From assembly GCF_019711195.1 (NCBI RefSeq), contig NZ_CP081299.1, forward strand, positions 1-64,000: DNA of 64,000 nucleotides, written 5' to 3'. Below the pieces are notes generated by a model. That model was not told the origin of the DNA. It saw nothing but the letters and a program-made list of their open reading frames with translations, and did not search any database. A program made the translations under genes and the position numbers. Every line of letters begins with the position of its first letter. Position 1 is the first letter of the stretch. Below, piece by piece: positions 9,542-18,199 of the stretch. This DNA comes from Dyadobacter sp. NIV53. Its GTDB lineage: Bacteria > Bacteroidota > Bacteroidia > Cytophagales > Spirosomataceae.

Positions 9542-11034
9542 CTATGACCCTATTACGTCGGATTTACCGAATCTGTCTGCCCATTTGGCTTTCATTCTTT
9601 TGATAAACATATGATATACATCCATCTCGAAAAGCCTTGAATCACTCCTGGCACGATCAACAAAATAAAGTCCGGTAAGGAATAAAACAGTATTGGCCAT
9701 CCAGGCACCTATACTGACTCCTAAAAGCCCTTCTTTCACCCACTTGTCACCCTGATTTGTCAATACGTACAACAGAATAAAAAAGAGGATAGATATCAGA
9801 ACCGGAACTCCAAATCCGCCTTTTTTAATAATTGCACCCAATGGAGCCCCTATTAAAAACATGATAAGGCATGATAGCGCGTTGGTAAATTTGTGATGCT
9901 TTTCCAGCTCATATTTATTTGCGTCCTTCAACTTGGTCTGCATATAATCAGCCTGTGAATTCACAAAACTGAGCATGCTGTTAGATGCATTTTTCGTATT
10001 AGTCAGAATTTCTTTTTCAAACTATCACTGACTGGCTTTATAAGCAAGGAGTCAATCCATTTTCCAGGCTTTATTTTCTGATCAGTTCCCGTTTTATAGT
10101 TGTACGAGTAGTATTGCTGGCTTCCGGGAACAAGATTCTTTTGTGTTTCATCATAGGATTTTCTCAGGGAATCAGCAGTTGCCGTAAGATCGCCAATATT
10201 TTTCATGAATTCGTGGTACTTAAACTGCCCTTCATCCGTACGTTTCATACCAAACGAAGCTAAACTTTCTGTCAGTTTATAGTGATCAAATGCATCACGC
10301 TGAAAATTATGGACAACAGCAGTTGAAATGCCAGGTGAAGAAATATAACTGGGCCTTGACCCGTTTGATCCGGCAACTTCCATGTAATGTGTCCCCTTAT
10401 AAAGTTCAATTACGAGGTAACGGTTGTCATTAATGGAATACATCCTGCCGGAATCAGCCAGAATTATTTCTGTATTTCCTAATTCATATGATCTGTTATT
10501 GTGTTTATATATTACCATACCGATCAGCTTTCCATTCTCTTCTTTCTTATCTACTTTAATACTGTAACCAGGCAGGTCATTATAAAAAATACCTTCTTTT
10601 ATTTTCAGTGTGGCTTTCGTTGTTTTGATATCATACAGGAGACTATAACCTTTTAAATTGGCCCAGGGCGATACCCGATCGTTGAAATAAAAGGAAAATA
10701 TACTTATTCCGACTGCAACAATAAATAACGGAGCCATAGCTCTTACAACCGAAATACCAGCACTTTTGATAGCAGTAAGTTCAAAAAACTCTCCCAGGTT
10801 ACCGAATGCCATAAGTGAAGACAGCAGCATTGCAAGCGGTAACGCAGTAGGAACGGTTATGAGGCTGAAAAAGAAGAACAATTGGGCATAATCCAAGAGT
10901 CCAAGATCTTTCGACACAAAATCATCAATATAAAAAATCATGATCCGCATCAAAAAGACAAAAACCACAATGGACATTGTAATAAAAAACGGTCCCCAAA
11001 AGGACATTAAAATAAGCTTATCAAGCTTTTTCAT
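9542..11034 (-). pseudogene. LptF/LptG-family (YjgP/YjgQ) permease, split by a frameshift
   Basis: The N-terminal part (ATG 11034 to a stop at 10003) has the LptF/LptG opening KLDKLILMSFWGPFFITMS, three membrane segments with TALPLAMLLSSLMAFG, and the start of the periplasmic domain. The C-terminal part (open in another frame from about 10018 to 9542) has the remaining membrane segments (GAPLGAIIKKGGFG, LLGVSIGAWMANTVLFL). Adding one A to the run GAAAAAGAAA at about 10007-10015 restores one protein of about 497 residues. LptF and LptG extract lipopolysaccharide with LptB and are normally essential, so this is more likely a sequence error than a dead gene. Its ATG overlaps the preceding stop in TGATG, implying translational coupling. 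LptF versus LptG is not decidable here. Confidence 0.85.
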
Positions 11035-11426
11035 CAACTCCCGACAATTTCTTTAAGATTATCAATAAACCCATGCCATAAAGAATCAAGTTCAGCCTGA
11101 TCACGATTTGACGAATAATCCACGACCCGCAAAAAGGTAGTTTGAGTTAAATCGCTTACTTCCAGTTTTAGTTCCACATGATTGTTGTCCAACTCATCCT
11201 CACTTGTATTTTCAAACTCAAACTTTACAGCTTTATTAATTCTGAGTCCTGTTTGCTTTGCTATATGGCTATCTCCATCCCATTGAAAATCAAAACGATG
11301 ATCCGGCAATACTTTTACTTTTTCAGCGAACCATTGTTCCAGACCCGATGGTGTGGATATATATGGGAAAAGCACTTTGGGTGACGAACGCAATTCAAAT
11401 TCAGTTACAAACTTATATTTTTCCAT
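11034..11426 (-). CDS. START-like (SRPBCC fold) domain protein
   Basis: A 130-residue protein beginning MEKYKFVTEFELRSSPKVLF. This is the opening of the START-like/AHSA1-type helix-grip fold, with the usual GLEQWFAEKV and the C-terminal helix LDSLWHGFIDNLKEIV. The ATG at 11426 is chosen; an upstream in-frame extension has no family similarity. It overlaps the downstream permease gene by one base (TGATG), so the two are co-translated, an arrangement I recall as common in Bacteroidota. Function unknown; the fold usually binds a hydrophobic ligand. Confidence 0.8.
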   Translation of the reverse strand: MEKYKFVTEFELRSSPKVLFPYISTPSGLEQWFAEKVKVLPDHRFDFQWDGDSHIAKQTGLRINKAVKFEFENTSEDELDNNHVELKLEVSDLTQTTFLRVVDYSSNRDQAELDSLWHGFIDNLKEIVGS

Positions 11427-11578
11427 ACTAACAAAAGTAAAAGGGTTAACCTCATCAGCGAATACTTTACTAACTGATTTAAAAATTGTAATATAGCATA
11501 ATTCGGTTATATAAAGCATTAATATCCGCTCTGCTTTTTTTCAAAATTATAATTTTATACTGAATTTAATAAAACCCA

Positions 11579-11609
11579 TTGCACCATAAATTATTTTAAC
11601 ATACTTTTG
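11579..11609 (+). promoter_or_regulatory. Promoter of the tRNA-Met gene
   Basis: TTG at 11579-11581, then 20 bases, then TACTTTTG at 11602-11609. This is a close match to the Bacteroidota housekeeping promoter (-33 TTTG, -7 TAnnTTTG). The tRNA begins 12 bases later at 11622. Confidence 0.8.
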
Positions 11610-11621
11610 CACCACAATTAC

Positions 11622-11695
11622 GGCGGGGTAGCTCAGATGGTTAGAGCGTAGGATTCATAACCCTAAGGTCGGCAGTTCGATCCTGCTCCCCGCTA
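11622..11695 (+). tRNA. tRNA-Met (anticodon CAT), probably elongator
   Basis: A complete cloverleaf of 74 nt. Acceptor GGCGGGG pairs with CCCCGCT (first pair G-U), D-stem GCTC/GAGC, anticodon stem TAGGA/CCCTA with an A-C mismatch next to the loop, anticodon CAT at 11656-11658, T-arm GGCAG-TTCGATC-CTGCT, and discriminator A. CCA is not encoded. The initiator hallmarks (unpaired 1-72, three G-C pairs below the anticodon loop) are missing, so elongator Met is favoured. tRNA-Ile2, whose CAT is modified to lysidine, cannot be excluded by eye. Confidence 0.93.
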
Positions 11696-11697
11696 CG

Positions 11698-11723
11698 AAA
11701 GGCTCCTTAACAGGAGCTTTTTT
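11698..11723 (+). terminator. Terminator after the tRNA gene
   Basis: GCTCC, loop TTAACA, GGAGC, then a run of six T, starting three bases after the tRNA 3' end; typical rho-independent terminator. Confidence 0.9.
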
Positions 11724-12102
11724 AGTTTCACCTCAATTCTTTCACAAACCGAAAATTCACGTTTTTAACATCTGAATTTTTTGGACTGATTATCTTCCCC
11801 AAATCTTTTAATTCCTAAATGCAAACTTAATTATGCATTCATACATACGAATTTGACATCTGCTGCGTCTTTAAATCAGGTCTGTTATTAAGTTAATTAC
11901 TACTACCAGCAAAAAAAATATTACATTAATATCTCACTATTTTCAGTCCTATTTCTCCTTGAATTACAATTAATTAACTGATTATTATATAAAATATTTT
12001 TTTAATTGGTGCCTATGCAAATACAGTAAATTTTTCTTTCCTTCGTAGCGTTTTAAGGAGAATTAAATAGCTTATTCCCAGAAAGTTTAATTCTTTAAGA
12101 AT
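11724..12102. other. AT-rich intergenic region, no gene seen
   Basis: About 380 bases between the tRNA terminator and the first small membrane-protein gene. No open frame of useful length, no palindrome and no clear TAnnTTTG promoter found. It must carry the promoter of the gene at 12103, but I cannot place it. Confidence 0.6.
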
Positions 12103-12351
12103 ATGAAAAATAGCCTGGAAGAAAAACGAAAAGAAATATTTGAGTTGCATCAGTCATGGCTGAGACCTGAAACACCTCTTATGAGAAATCCTGCTCGACC
12201 ATCAGCTACTGTAAATACTGAGAATGAAAAAGTAACGAATGCATCGATATCCAAAAAAAGCAGATTCAATACAGCTGTGATTATCATTACCATCATTGTT
12301 GTAATACTTGAATTTCTGTTTTTTGCCAATGAACTGGGATGGTTTAAATGA
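12103..12351 (+). CDS. Small C-terminally membrane-anchored protein, member A of a local family
   Basis: An 82-residue protein with three parts. A charged N-terminal helix (SLEEKRKEIFELHQSWL, residues 4-20) is followed by a polar Pro/Ser/Asn linker and one membrane helix near the C-terminus (about residues 56-75, TAVIIITIIVVILEFLFF). No signal peptide, so the N-terminal part should stay in the cytoplasm. The N-terminal motif recurs twice in the next gene (12545-13189) as SIDQLRREAQELYQSKL and SIDELRKESQEANQSKL, which marks a paralogous pair. No known family recognised. Confidence 0.6.
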   Translation: MKNSLEEKRKEIFELHQSWLRPETPLMRNPARPSATVNTENEKVTNASISKKSRFNTAVIIITIIVVILEFLFFANELGWFK

Positions 12352-12544
12352 TATCCTGAACTATTTCAATCAATTTTATGCCAGATTGATGCAAATTGAA
12401 GAATAACAATATTTTTATATTTGGACAATGTAAAACTTGCCCTGGTAAATGAGAAAACTGTATAGCTCAATCCGAAATAAAGTAATACTTACCAACGTAA
12501 TACCTCTTAATTGAAATTTCAATAATAGGTTAAACTGTCAACTC

Positions 12545-13189
12545 ATGGAAGAAAAAAGCATTGACCAACTCCGCCGTGAAGCACAAGAATTATATCAGTC
12601 TAAATTACAAGCGTATCAGCAGGCTCAAAATGAGACAACGCAAAAAAGTGAACCCGCACCCAGTCAATCAAGGAAATCCAACGAATTAAAGAAGTTTTTT
12701 GATTTGGTATTTTTTAGGCTGGAAAAAAAAATATACATAAGACTAAAGGTAATACAGAGGAATTATTTCAATCAAAACCGATACTAAATCACCAGATTAG
12801 AAGAGAAACACCCCAAATACTAAAAAAACCAGGGATAACGATAACTGAAAAAGTTTTGGAGCCTACGTTTTATAAATCCGTATCAAGGCAAAAAAGTATT
12901 GACGAACTCCGCAAAGAATCGCAGGAAGCAAATCAGTCAAAACTACAGGCATATAAGCAATCACAGCAAGAATCTGCAACAAGAAGAACTGCAGAAACCT
13001 AAAACATCAAAAATGGAGGCAGCATCTGCCGTAAGCAGAACATCATCTATACTTACTGGCAAATCGGAAACAGCTTCTGGTACAGGTTTAAAAAAATCAT
13101 CTGAGCAAAAGAATAACCTGTTTGTGATATCAGTTTTTCTTGTAATGGTAATCCTTGTATTGGTAAAACTGCTTTTGTTTGCAGTATAA
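12545..13189 (+). pseudogene. Family member B with two N-terminal-type motifs and C-terminal membrane helix; two apparent frameshifts
   Basis: Three reading-frame segments make sense as one protein of about 214 residues. Segment 1 from the ATG at 12545 has SIDQLRREAQELYQSKLQAY and a Pro/Ser linker. Segment 2 (frame change near a run of nine A at 12723-12731) reaches a second copy, SIDELRKESQEANQSKLQAY. Segment 3 (frame change near 12971) reads LQQEELQKPKTSKMEA and ends in a membrane helix (LFVISVFLVMVILVLVKLLLF). The repeat copies are 338 bases apart, which becomes 339, a whole number of codons, once one missing A is restored. Without repair only 80 residues would be made from the ATG. Family unknown; the related gene is just upstream. 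Confidence 0.55.
12552..12968 (+). repeat. Diverged direct repeat (12552-12630 and 12890-12968)
   Basis: Both units read AAAAAAG followed by coding for S-I-D-[QE]-L-R-[RK]-E. They stay recognisable over about 75 bases, with differences mostly at third codon positions, so an internal gene duplication under protein-level selection is likely. Confidence 0.7.
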
Positions 13190-13211
13190 ATATTGGAATG
13201 GAGCACTGATA

Positions 13212-13247
13212 AATTTAATTCTGTTCTGTTAACAAGAGAATTAAATT
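13212..13247. repeat. Inverted repeat upstream of the ABC transporter gene
   Basis: Arms AATTTAATTCT (13212-13222) and its exact complement (13237-13247), with a 14-base loop, 60 bases before the ABC transporter ATG. It may end the preceding transcript or serve as a control site; no T-run follows. Confidence 0.5.
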
Positions 13248-13306
13248 CGTCAACTTTCAGTTTGTATTACGTACAAGCATCAATACTCCATTCACCACTC
13301 TGTATA

Positions 13307-15106
13307 ATGAAATTATTACTACACTATTTAAGCAGATATAAAGCCCTCATTTTCCTTGCCTTACTCCTAGCTGCGGTCAATCAAATTTTCTCTTTGTTAA
13401 ACCCTTACATATTAGGAAATTACTTAATTGATCCGTTTGCCAATAAGGCCAAGTATTTTAGAGATAACGGTTTGAACAATGAATTTTTCAGAGGAATTAC
13501 CCTTGGCCTGCTTTTGATTATTGGTACAGCAATGGTATCCCGAATTGCCAAAGCCTTTCAGGATTATGTAGTAAATGTTGTAATACAAAAATTTGGGGCA
13601 AATCTTTATACGGACGGGCTTCGTCACGCTTTAAGGCTACCATTTCAGGATTTTGAGGATCAGCGAAGCGGTGAAACTTTGTCCGTACTCCAAAAAGTAA
13701 GGGCAGACTGTGAAAAGTTTATAACCAATTTTGTGAACGTACTGTTTTCTACACTGGTAGGAATCGTTTTTGTGGTCATTGTTGCTTTTAAATTGAGCCC
13801 GATGCTTCCGCTTATTTATTTGGTTGGTTCCGTCGTTTTGGCATTGCTAACAAGCGTATTAAGCAGAAAAATAAAAAGCATACAAAAAAATATCGTTAAA
13901 GAAACCACTGCACTCGCGGGTTCTACCACGGAATCGTTAAGAAATATTGAACTGATTAAAAGCCTGGGACTTACCCAGCAGGAAATAGCAAGGCTCAATA
14001 CAACCACATTTAAAATATTAAAGCTCGAACTAAAGAAGGTAAAAAGCATCCGCTCAATCAGTTTTATACAAGGAACATTTGTTAATTTTTTACAGCAATG
14101 TATCATGTTCGCATTGCTTTTCTTTGTCTTCCGTGACCAGATCACAGTTGGCCAGATGATGATGATGCAGTTTTATTCATTCTTCATTTTCGGTCCCTTA
14201 CAAGAACTTGGAAATGTAATTTTATCTTATCGTGAAGCCGAAGCATCGCTGGTAAATCTGGAAGCACTTCTTGCAAGGCCAGTCGAACATAAGCCTGCTA
14301 ATCCGGTTACGATAGAATCCATAGAAACATTAAGATTTCAAAATGTTCGCTTTCAGCACCAGTCGGCTACCCGTCCGGCATTGGAAGAAATTTCATTTCA
14401 GGTCAAACGAGGCGAAACTATTGCATTCGTGGGGCCATCTGGTTCAGGGAAAACTACTTTGGTAAAGTTATTGGTAGGTTTGTATCATCCCAATACCGGT
14501 TCTATCTTTTACAATGACATTGACGATAACAACATAGACTTTGATGATATGCGTCATAAAATAGGTTTTGTAACACAGGATACACAGCTTTTCTCCGGAA
14601 CAATTAAGGAGAATCTTCTTTTTGTAAATCCCGAAGCATCTGATGAACTGATAAGTGATGTACTACGTAAATCTGCATGTTACAACTTGTTATCCCGGGC
14701 AGAACATGGAATTGAAACGGTTATCGGTGAAGGCGGATTGAAGCTTTCAGGAGGAGAACGCCAGCGTTTGTCCATCGCGCGTGCATTGTTAAGGAACCCG
14801 AATCTGATGATATTTGATGAAGCAACTTCCGCTTTGGATTCATTGACAGAAGAGGAAATATCAAACACCATTCGCACCATTACGGACCGAAGACAACATA
14901 TCACCGTTATGATCGCTCACCGGTTGTCTACGATCATGCATGCAGACAGGATTTATGTACTGGAAAAAGGCAAGATCATTGAAACCGGCAGTCACACTTC
15001 GCTGATTGATGAAAAAGGTTTATACTATGCAATGTGGCGTCAACAAATTGGTGAAAGAAAAGATGATGAAAAAGCACTTGCGGCTGTAAGTGATGAAGTA
15101 ATATAA
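13307..15106 (+). CDS. ABC exporter, fused permease and ATPase (MsbA/multidrug type)
   Basis: A 599-residue half-transporter that should work as a homodimer in the inner membrane. The first 310 residues hold six membrane helices, starting KLLLHYLSRYKALIFLALLL. The ATPase follows with Walker A GPSGSGKTTL (about 375), Q-loop FVTQDTQLFSG, signature LSGGERQRLSIARALL (about 479), Walker B LMIFDEATSALD and the switch histidine IAHRLS. The ATG at 13307 is preferred to a TTG 114 bases upstream, whose extension is not membrane-like. Substrate unknown: lipid A/lipid flippase or drug exporter are both possible. Confidence 0.92.
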   Translation: MKLLLHYLSRYKALIFLALLLAAVNQIFSLLNPYILGNYLIDPFANKAKYFRDNGLNNEFFRGITLGLLLIIGTAMVSRIAKAFQDYVVNVVIQKFGANLYTDGLRHALRLPFQDFEDQRSGETLSVLQKVRADCEKFITNFVNVLFSTLVGIVFVVIVAFKLSPMLPLIYLVGSVVLALLTSVLSRKIKSIQKNIVKETTALAGSTTESLRNIELIKSLGLTQQEIARLNTTTFKILKLELKKVKSIRSISFIQGTFVNFLQQCIMFALLFFVFRDQITVGQMMMMQFYSFFIFGPLQELGNVILSYREAEASLVNLEALLARPVEHKPANPVTIESIETLRFQNVRFQHQSATRPALEEISFQVKRGETIAFVGPSGSGKTTLVKLLVGLYHPNTGSIFYNDIDDNNIDFDDMRHKIGFVTQDTQLFSGTIKENLLFVNPEASDELISDVLRKSACYNLLSRAEHGIETVIGEGGLKLSGGERQRLSIARALLRNPNLMIFDEATSALDSLTEEEISNTIRTITDRRQHITVMIAHRLSTIMHADRIYVLEKGKIIETGSHTSLIDEKGLYYAMWRQQIGERKDDEKALAAVSDEVI

Positions 15107-15149
15107 TACTTAGCAAGATCCGGGTTTCTCAAATCTTTCTGCACTGCTA

Positions 15150-15197
15150 TTTTTGAACAAATTAACCATCAACTCAGAAGGTTAATTTGTTCAAAAA
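15150..15197. repeat. Perfect 18-bp inverted repeat just before the 2OG oxygenase start
   Basis: Arms TTTTTGAACAAATTAACC (15150-15167) and its exact complement (15180-15197) flank a 12-base loop. The repeat ends four bases before the ATG at 15202. No T-run follows on the plus strand beyond the arm itself. It can act as the ABC gene's terminator on RNA, as an operator on DNA, or as a translation-blocking hairpin. Confidence 0.8.
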
Positions 15198-15201
15198 CAG
15201 A

Positions 15202-15912
15202 ATGAATGCTCTTGATAAAATAACCAATGCAGATTGGGAAAGTATAAGCGAAGCTATGCACGAACATGGTTTTGCTTTAATAAAAAATGTATTGGATGAT
15301 GTTGATAGTGAAAAATTCATAACAAATTACTCAAACAAGGAAATTTACCGGAAAACCATTGTTATGGAACGATACCGGTTTGGATTGGGAGAATATAAAT
15401 ATTTCAATTATCCATTACCAGATCTTATCAGTAACATCCGTGCGGCTGTCTATCCAAAACTTGCACCAATTGCCAATAAATGGATGGAGGTTTTGAATAT
15501 AAATAAACAATTCCCTGATTCACTCGAATCTCTTAAAGAGTTTTGTCACGCTAATAGTCAAACGAAACCAACAGTTTTGATTTTAAAATATGGTCAGGGT
15601 GGTTTTAATACATTACATCAGGATTTATACGGGGATATTTTCTTTCCAATTCAAAGTGTACTTTTTTTAAACGAACCTGACATAGATTATATTGGTGGCG
15701 AGTTTGTATTGATCCAACAAACGCCGAGAGCACAATCGAAAGCTATTGTATTAAAACCAGCCAAGGGTGATCTGTTAATTTTTACTACAAATTTTCGTCC
15801 GGTAAAAGGAAGCAAAGGTTATTACCGCGCAAATATGAAACACGGGGTAAGTGAAGTACATAGCGGAAATCGTTTTACACTGGGTATTATTTTCCATGAC
15901 GCCTTGAACTAA
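15202..15912 (+). CDS. 2-oxoglutarate/Fe(II)-dependent oxygenase
   Basis: A 236-residue protein with the metal-binding HxD in LHQDLYGD (His139, Asp141), a distal His at about 214 in KHGVSEVHSG, and the 2-oxoglutarate Arg in NRFTLGIIFHD. The class is the prolyl-hydroxylase-like/AlkB-like oxygenase fold. The ATG at 15202 follows immediately after the long inverted repeat. Its stop overlaps the start of the Ada-like gene (TAATG), so the two are co-translated. With AlkA encoded next door, an alkylated-DNA repair role is a reasonable inference, but the substrate is not shown. Confidence 0.85.
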   Translation: MNALDKITNADWESISEAMHEHGFALIKNVLDDVDSEKFITNYSNKEIYRKTIVMERYRFGLGEYKYFNYPLPDLISNIRAAVYPKLAPIANKWMEVLNINKQFPDSLESLKEFCHANSQTKPTVLILKYGQGGFNTLHQDLYGDIFFPIQSVLFLNEPDIDYIGGEFVLIQQTPRAQSKAIVLKPAKGDLLIFTTNFRPVKGSKGYYRANMKHGVSEVHSGNRFTLGIIFHDALN

Positions 15913-16202
15913 TGTTTCAACACACAGAATTAGGAAACAGCAGCTTTGAAAGAAAACGCAAATTAAAATCTTTAATAGACAACGGGCAGGTCAAGTTTGG
16001 TGGAAACAAACTGTTGAAAATATATGGCACCTTGTCATGCAAATCAGGAAAACGGATGAAAATTGAAAACCGGGTATTTTTTTCAACTGAACCGGAAGCG
16101 GTTAAAGAAGGATACCGACCTTGTGGACATTGTATGAGGGAAAAATATCTGGCTTGGAAGAATAATCATAACTCATATTCGAACAGTAAGACTTCTCCAT
16201 AA
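15912..16202 (+). CDS. Stand-alone Ada-type zinc-binding domain protein lacking the acceptor Cys
   Basis: A 96-residue protein matching the N-terminal zinc domain of the Ada methylphosphotriester sensor: IYGTLSCKSGKRM, then NRVFF and GYRPCGHC. Three of the four Ada cysteines are present (Cys43, Cys71, Cys74). The position of the methyl-accepting Cys38 of Ada is Gly39 here, so methyl transfer from DNA backbone phosphates is unlikely. No AraC-type or methyltransferase domain is attached. It overlaps the oxygenase gene's stop and converges on alkA with a 30-base overlap. A DNA-binding or structural role is plausible. Confidence 0.78.
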   Translation: MFQHTELGNSSFERKRKLKSLIDNGQVKFGGNKLLKIYGTLSCKSGKRMKIENRVFFSTEPEAVKEGYRPCGHCMREKYLAWKNNHNSYSNSKTSP

Positions 16203-17078
16203 GTAAAAAACCAGATAACTTTCCCAGCCTTTAAAGGTCTCGAAAAAAGCAGAAATCTTATCCAGTTCGCTTCTCTGCCCAATTATGTTATGATTGGCCA
16301 ATGCATTAAGCAAGCCAATATCGCCGTGGGGAATACATCCAGGCTCTTTCAGGGATTTCATAAGTACATAATTGGCCGTCCACGCTCCTATTCCTTTCTG
16401 ATCAGTTAAAGTTTTTTTTCTGGAAGCAAAATCGGGTAATTCTTCTATTATTGCCTTACTAAGTGTTCCATTTGAAAAAGCTATGGCAGTTCCAACCACG
16501 TAGTTAATCTTCTGTTGTGAGAATTGCATAGCACGTAATTCCTCGATATCAACATTTGCGAGGGTATCACTATCCGGAAATATAAAATACAACTCACCTT
16601 GATATTCAATTCGCTTGCCATATTTTTCTATCAGGCGTCTTTTCACTTTATAAGCAAAAGTGAGGTTAATCTGCTGACCAATAACACACCAGCAAATGGC
16701 TTCAAAAAGATTTTCAATTCCCAGCAGGCGTAAACCTTTAAAATCCTCAGCCATATATGCTAATCTGCCATCTTTTTTTAACAGATCGTAAAACGGCTGG
16801 ATATTGCGGTTCATATCAAACCATTCAATGATATAATCACTAACAAATTTTTTGCTTTCATAACTGACTTCCCCAACCAGGATATTTACCTCCAAAAAAC
16901 TGCCATTTTCAGTAACCCGTACCAGGTAAATTTCCCCTTCAAATTCAATTGCTTTCATAATATCATGCTGATGAATAATATGCAGGCAATCGTCATAATT
17001 TCTGTTTAAAAACCAAAGACACTCCTGAAAACTGAAAAGGGCAGGAATCGGAATCAATAAAATGCGGTCACTTATCAT
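16173..17078 (-). CDS. alkA: DNA-3-methyladenine glycosylase II
   Basis: Base-excision glycosylase of the HhH-GPD superfamily, 301 residues. Seen: a beta-rich AlkA N-terminal domain; FEAICWCVIGQQINLTFA (helical core); the helix-hairpin-helix LTDQKGIGAWTANYVLM; and the catalytic aspartate in IPHGDIGL. It removes alkylated purines from DNA. Convergent with the oxygenase/Ada-like pair. The 3' ends overlap by 30 bases, which supports a compact alkylation-repair locus though not one operon. Confidence 0.92.
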   Translation of the reverse strand: MISDRILLIPIPALFSFQECLWFLNRNYDDCLHIIHQHDIMKAIEFEGEIYLVRVTENGSFLEVNILVGEVSYESKKFVSDYIIEWFDMNRNIQPFYDLLKKDGRLAYMAEDFKGLRLLGIENLFEAICWCVIGQQINLTFAYKVKRRLIEKYGKRIEYQGELYFIFPDSDTLANVDIEELRAMQFSQQKINYVVGTAIAFSNGTLSKAIIEELPDFASRKKTLTDQKGIGAWTANYVLMKSLKEPGCIPHGDIGLLNALANHNIIGQRSELDKISAFFETFKGWESYLVFYLWRSLTVRI

Positions 17079-17148
17079 TTAATAAAATTAATGAATCGAA
17101 AAACTTACAATAACCCGCTTCTTGCTTATTATGCGAAATTGAAAAGAT

Positions 17149-18168
17149 TTAATGTACAATTTTAAAAACCAGTTCCTTTAGTAATTCTCCTTCAGGTATG
17201 CTGACGCCATCCAGGCCTTTTAATCGGCCGTCACATTCGCGTAAATAGTGAATGACACTGGCTGTTTTCTGTAATGGGAAATTTCTAGCAGCCAGGTTGT
17301 AATCTTTTACAAAAAATGGATTAATACCCAGTTCAGCGGCTATTCCTTTTTCAGATTTATCTTTGCTTGCATGCACCAGGAGCACTTTTGTAAAAAAACC
17401 GTAGAGAATGATCAGAATTGGCGACAAAGGGTTGTCTTTTAAATTGGCAGCAAAGTAGGTTGAAATCCGGTTTGCTTTGAGTACATCGCGGGTTGCGAGC
17501 GCCTTCTGAAACTCAAAAACATTGTATTCTTTACTGATCCCTACGAATTTTTCAACAGCTTCGGCATCTATCCCCTGATCCACGCGTAGGTTCACCATGA
17601 TCTTACGGATTTCGTTCGTAAGCCGTTTAAGGTCATTTCCGATGTTATCAACAATCATTTGCACAGCCTTAGGACTTATCTTTACACCCTCGGTCTGACA
17701 AAATGAAGCAACCCAGTCAGGAAGTTTGTTGTCGTACATTTTTTTGGACTGGACCACCACACCATGATTATTGAAAGCTTTTACATAAGACTTCCTTTCG
17801 TCGGCATTGGCTTGGAAACATAATATAAGAACTGTGCTTGTAAGTGGATTTAATGCATAATCTTCCAGTCTTGCCAGTTGTTCTTTTTGTTCAATACCTC
17901 CCAGTTTATTAGCATCTTTCACCATAATAAGCTGTCGGTCAGCCATAAATGGATATCTTCGTGCATAACTTAACACGCCGGCAACATCAGTATCCTTACC
18001 ATACAATACGAATTGATTAAAACCCTTTTCTGACTCTGATACAACTCTTTTTTCCAGCTCATCTGCAATAGCATCAATATAATAGGGTTCATCTCCGTAC
18101 AAAAAATACAAAGGCCTGTATTTCTTGCTTCTTATCTCTTTTAATACAACATCCGGCGTTTGGGCCAT
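17149..18168 (-). CDS. holA: DNA polymerase III subunit delta
   Basis: Clamp-loader subunit, 339 residues, the usual length. Seen: the N-terminal PDVVLKEIRSKKYRPLYFLYGDEPYYIDAI, typical of HolA (wedge that opens the beta clamp), RRYPFMADRQLIMVKDA, the helical middle part DNIGNDLKRLTNEIRKI and the C-terminal collar region. Starts at ATG 18168. The neighbours alkA and the ACP phosphodiesterase are on the same strand, with gaps of 70 and 31 bases. Confidence 0.93.
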   Translation of the reverse strand: MAQTPDVVLKEIRSKKYRPLYFLYGDEPYYIDAIADELEKRVVSESEKGFNQFVLYGKDTDVAGVLSYARRYPFMADRQLIMVKDANKLGGIEQKEQLARLEDYALNPLTSTVLILCFQANADERKSYVKAFNNHGVVVQSKKMYDNKLPDWVASFCQTEGVKISPKAVQMIVDNIGNDLKRLTNEIRKIMVNLRVDQGIDAEAVEKFVGISKEYNVFEFQKALATRDVLKANRISTYFAANLKDNPLSPILIILYGFFTKVLLVHASKDKSEKGIAAELGINPFFVKDYNLAARNFPLQKTASVIHYLRECDGRLKGLDGVSIPEGELLKELVFKIVH

Positions 18169-18199
18169 AATAATTTTCTGAATTTTTTAACAAACAATT

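Noticed and set aside
12899..12970. Start of a separate gene at a TTG
   Set aside because: It lies inside the second repeat copy, which reads in another frame; the sequence from the TTG is not family-like, only the part after about 12971 is.
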